A program made the translations under genes and the position numbers. The notes below the pieces were generated by a model. The model did no database searches, was not told where the DNA came from, and worked only from the letters and a program-made list of their open reading frames with translations. A DNA stretch of 64,000 nt from PALSA-911 sp963839645 (lineage in GTDB: Bacteria > Pseudomonadota > Alphaproteobacteria > Acetobacterales > Acetobacteraceae): positions 62,001-126,000 of the forward strand of contig CAWIVZ010000002.1 of the NCBI GenBank assembly GCA_963839645.1, given 5' to 3'. Below are positions 62,739 through 64,000 of this stretch, one piece after another (the first letter of the stretch is position 1; each line of letters opens with the position of its first letter).

Positions 62739-63542
62739 ATGACAATGACCACCAAGCAGCGACAGCCGAGCCTGTACATACCGCATGGTGGCGGCCCCTG
62801 CTTCTTCATGGACGATCCGGCCGGTTCCTGGACCGGTATGGCCGCCTTTCTGCGCTCGATCCCGGCAAGCCTGCCCGCAACGCCGAAGGCGATCCTGGTG
62901 GTGTCCGGCCATTGGGAGACGGCCGGCCTGGCCTTCACCGCCAGCGCCAAGCCAAGCCTGTTCTACGACTATTACGGCTTTCCGCCGCACACCTACGAAC
63001 TCCGCTACGACGCGCCGGGCGCCCCCGCGATCGCCGCGGCGGGGGCGGAATTGCTGGGCAAGGCCGGCATCCCGGCCGGGCTCGATGCGGAGCGCGGGCT
63101 CGATCATGGCGTGTTCATACCCCTGAAGGTGGCGTTTCCCGACGCCGATGTGCCGGTTGTCGAGATGTCGCTGGATCGCAGTCTCGATCCCGCGCTGCAC
63201 CTTGCCGTCGGCCGGGCGCTGGCGCCCTTGCGCGACCAGGGCGTGCTGATCGTCGGCGCGGGCATGAGCTTTCACAACATGCGCGGCTATCGGGACGCCC
63301 GCTTCACCGAGCCGTCCGAGGCGTTCGACGCCTGGCTGGCGGAAACCGTGCAGGCAGCCCCCGCGGTTCGCGCCGAACGCCTGACGGACTGGGCGAATGC
63401 GCCGGCCGCGCGTCTGTCGCATCCGCGCGAGGAGCATCTGCTGCCGCTGATGGTCGCCGCCGGCGCCAGCGACGCCCCCGGCCAACGCATCTATGGCGAA
63501 CTGGTGCTGAAAACCGCGCTCTCCGGATTCAGGTTTCCGTAA
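62739..63542 (+). CDS. DODA-type extradiol aromatic ring-opening dioxygenase (LigB superfamily)
   Basis: 267 aa, class III extradiol dioxygenase. LYIPHGGGPCFFM and VVSGHWET hold two His of the iron or zinc site; GLDHGVFIPLKVAFPDADVP and GMSFHNMRGY hold others. This is the YgiD/DODA group that opens catechol rings or DOPA. GGAG 62730-62733 before ATG 62739 marks the start. It is convergent with the alpha/beta hydrolase gene, 20 bp apart. Actual ring substrate not determinable. Confidence 0.9.
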   Translation: MTMTTKQRQPSLYIPHGGGPCFFMDDPAGSWTGMAAFLRSIPASLPATPKAILVVSGHWETAGLAFTASAKPSLFYDYYGFPPHTYELRYDAPGAPAIAAAGAELLGKAGIPAGLDAERGLDHGVFIPLKVAFPDADVPVVEMSLDRSLDPALHLAVGRALAPLRDQGVLIVGAGMSFHNMRGYRDARFTEPSEAFDAWLAETVQAAPAVRAERLTDWANAPAARLSHPREEHLLPLMVAAGASDAPGQRIYGELVLKTALSGFRFP

Positions 63543-63562
63543 CGGACCATCCTAACTTTGGC

Positions 63563-64000
63563 TCAGGCGGCGGCGAACGCGTCCCAGGACCGCCCGGCGG
63601 CGGCCAGGATGCGCTCCGCGTCTTCGGCCAACAGCAGCCTTGCGGCCACCATCTCCGCGGTGATCGTGCGCAGCGCCCGCACCCACCCCTCCCGCGTGCC
63701 GTAGCGTTCCTCCAGGGACAGGCGGGGATCGCTGCCGCGCCCGTGCCTTTGTCGCCGCGAACGGCAGGTAGCTGCCCATGATGCTGTAGAGTTCACCGGC
63801 GGCGAAGCCGGGCGCGCGCAGGTTCCAGCCGGTATGGGTGCCGATGGGCGCACGGGTCAGCGGATGGCGGATGCCGCCAAGCCCATTGCCGTCGGCATCG
63901 GGGCTGGCGACGAACACCGGATAGGCGGCGCCTTCGCGCGGCGGCTGCTCGGTGTGGTCCAGCAGATGCAGCCGGTTCAGCCGGTCCGGCGGTGTCAGGC
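63563..64000 (-). pseudogene. alpha/beta hydrolase domain protein, partial at window edge and frameshifted
   Basis: C-terminal part of a PF20091-type (alpha/beta hydrolase domain-containing) protein, running off the right edge. The upstream frame reads VFVASPDADGNGLGGIRHPL, GTHTGWNLRAPGFAAGELYS and LPFAATKAR. An extra base near 63737 then shifts to GSDPRLSLEERYGTREGWVR and ends ERILAAAGRSWDAFAAA at 63563. One insertion, as in other genes here. The catalytic nucleophile lies beyond the window. The family hydrolyses unknown esters or amides, often in exported form. Confidence 0.75.

Noticed and set aside
1..64000. CRISPR array or rRNA operon
   Set aside because: No regularly spaced direct repeats and no rRNA-like sequence seen.

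Overview
The window is high-GC DNA (visibly about two thirds G+C) from an alphaproteobacterium. The gene families (MscL with a proline-rich linker, molybdenum hydroxylase operon, HyuAB, MmgE/PrpD, CaiB, DUF2939 and DUF2189 proteins, a PEP-CTERM protein) fit an environmental, metabolically versatile member of the Acetobacteraceae/Rhodospirillales. This placement is an inference from gene content, not from a marker phylogeny. There is one tRNA (Ser-GCU), and no rRNA or CRISPR array.

Layout. 0.2-6.2 kb: nitronate monooxygenase, acyl-CoA dehydrogenase-like protein, an NRAMP-family transporter with an atypical metal site, and two overlapping PuuE-like polysaccharide deacetylases. 6.2-9.6 kb: mscL, a lipoprotein with two retropepsin-like domains, and a ClC channel with CBS domains. 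9.8-20.2 kb: amino-acid, hydantoin and sugar-acid metabolism (DenD-like SDR, DpaL-like ammonia-lyase, a minus-strand SDR-hyuB-hyuA operon), then a quinone oxidoreductase, an EamA transporter and an alpha/beta hydrolase. 20.3-24.2 kb: a molybdenum hydroxylase operon (FAD, 2Fe-2S and Mo subunits) followed by a MoaD/ThiS-like protein ending in Gly-Gly and a clear terminator. 24.2-31.1 kb: a catabolic stretch (2-hydroxyacid dehydrogenase, enoyl-CoA hydratase, MBL lactonase-like enzyme, two luciferase-like flavin oxidoreductases, a globin-like protein, MmgE/PrpD). 31.3-37 kb: membrane protein, class V aminotransferase, ArsC/Spx-like protein, DUF2461, and a TetR-VOC-PhnB-AHSA1 operon with a perfect palindromic operator.

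37-46.4 kb looks like an accessory region. It holds a wrecked proton-pumping P-type ATPase, an intact PPK2 polyphosphate kinase, a broken PEP-CTERM protein, a CaiB CoA-transferase, a transposase scrap, and a DUF899/HTH/beta-propeller group. 46.4-54.6 kb: LysR and aldo-keto reductase pair, guaA, ACMSD-like amidohydrolase, arylsulfatase, exported HAD protein. 54.7-57.6 kb: an envelope-stress type cluster (Spy-like protein, response regulator, histidine kinase) whose regulator-kinase gap is filled by a 288-bp nested inverted repeat. 57.7-64 kb: EamA and MFS transporters, GST, tRNA-Ser, a lower-GC methyltransferase, PAP2 phosphatase, DODA-type dioxygenase, and the end of an alpha/beta hydrolase gene.

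A caution runs through the whole window. Eleven frameshifts in ten otherwise well-conserved genes, on both strands, are each repaired by removing one base. That pattern points to residual insertion errors in the assembly more than to biology. The ATPase and PEP-CTERM genes differ: they carry dense indels of both signs, and the ATPase also has a truncation and an internal deletion, so it at least appears genuinely decayed.
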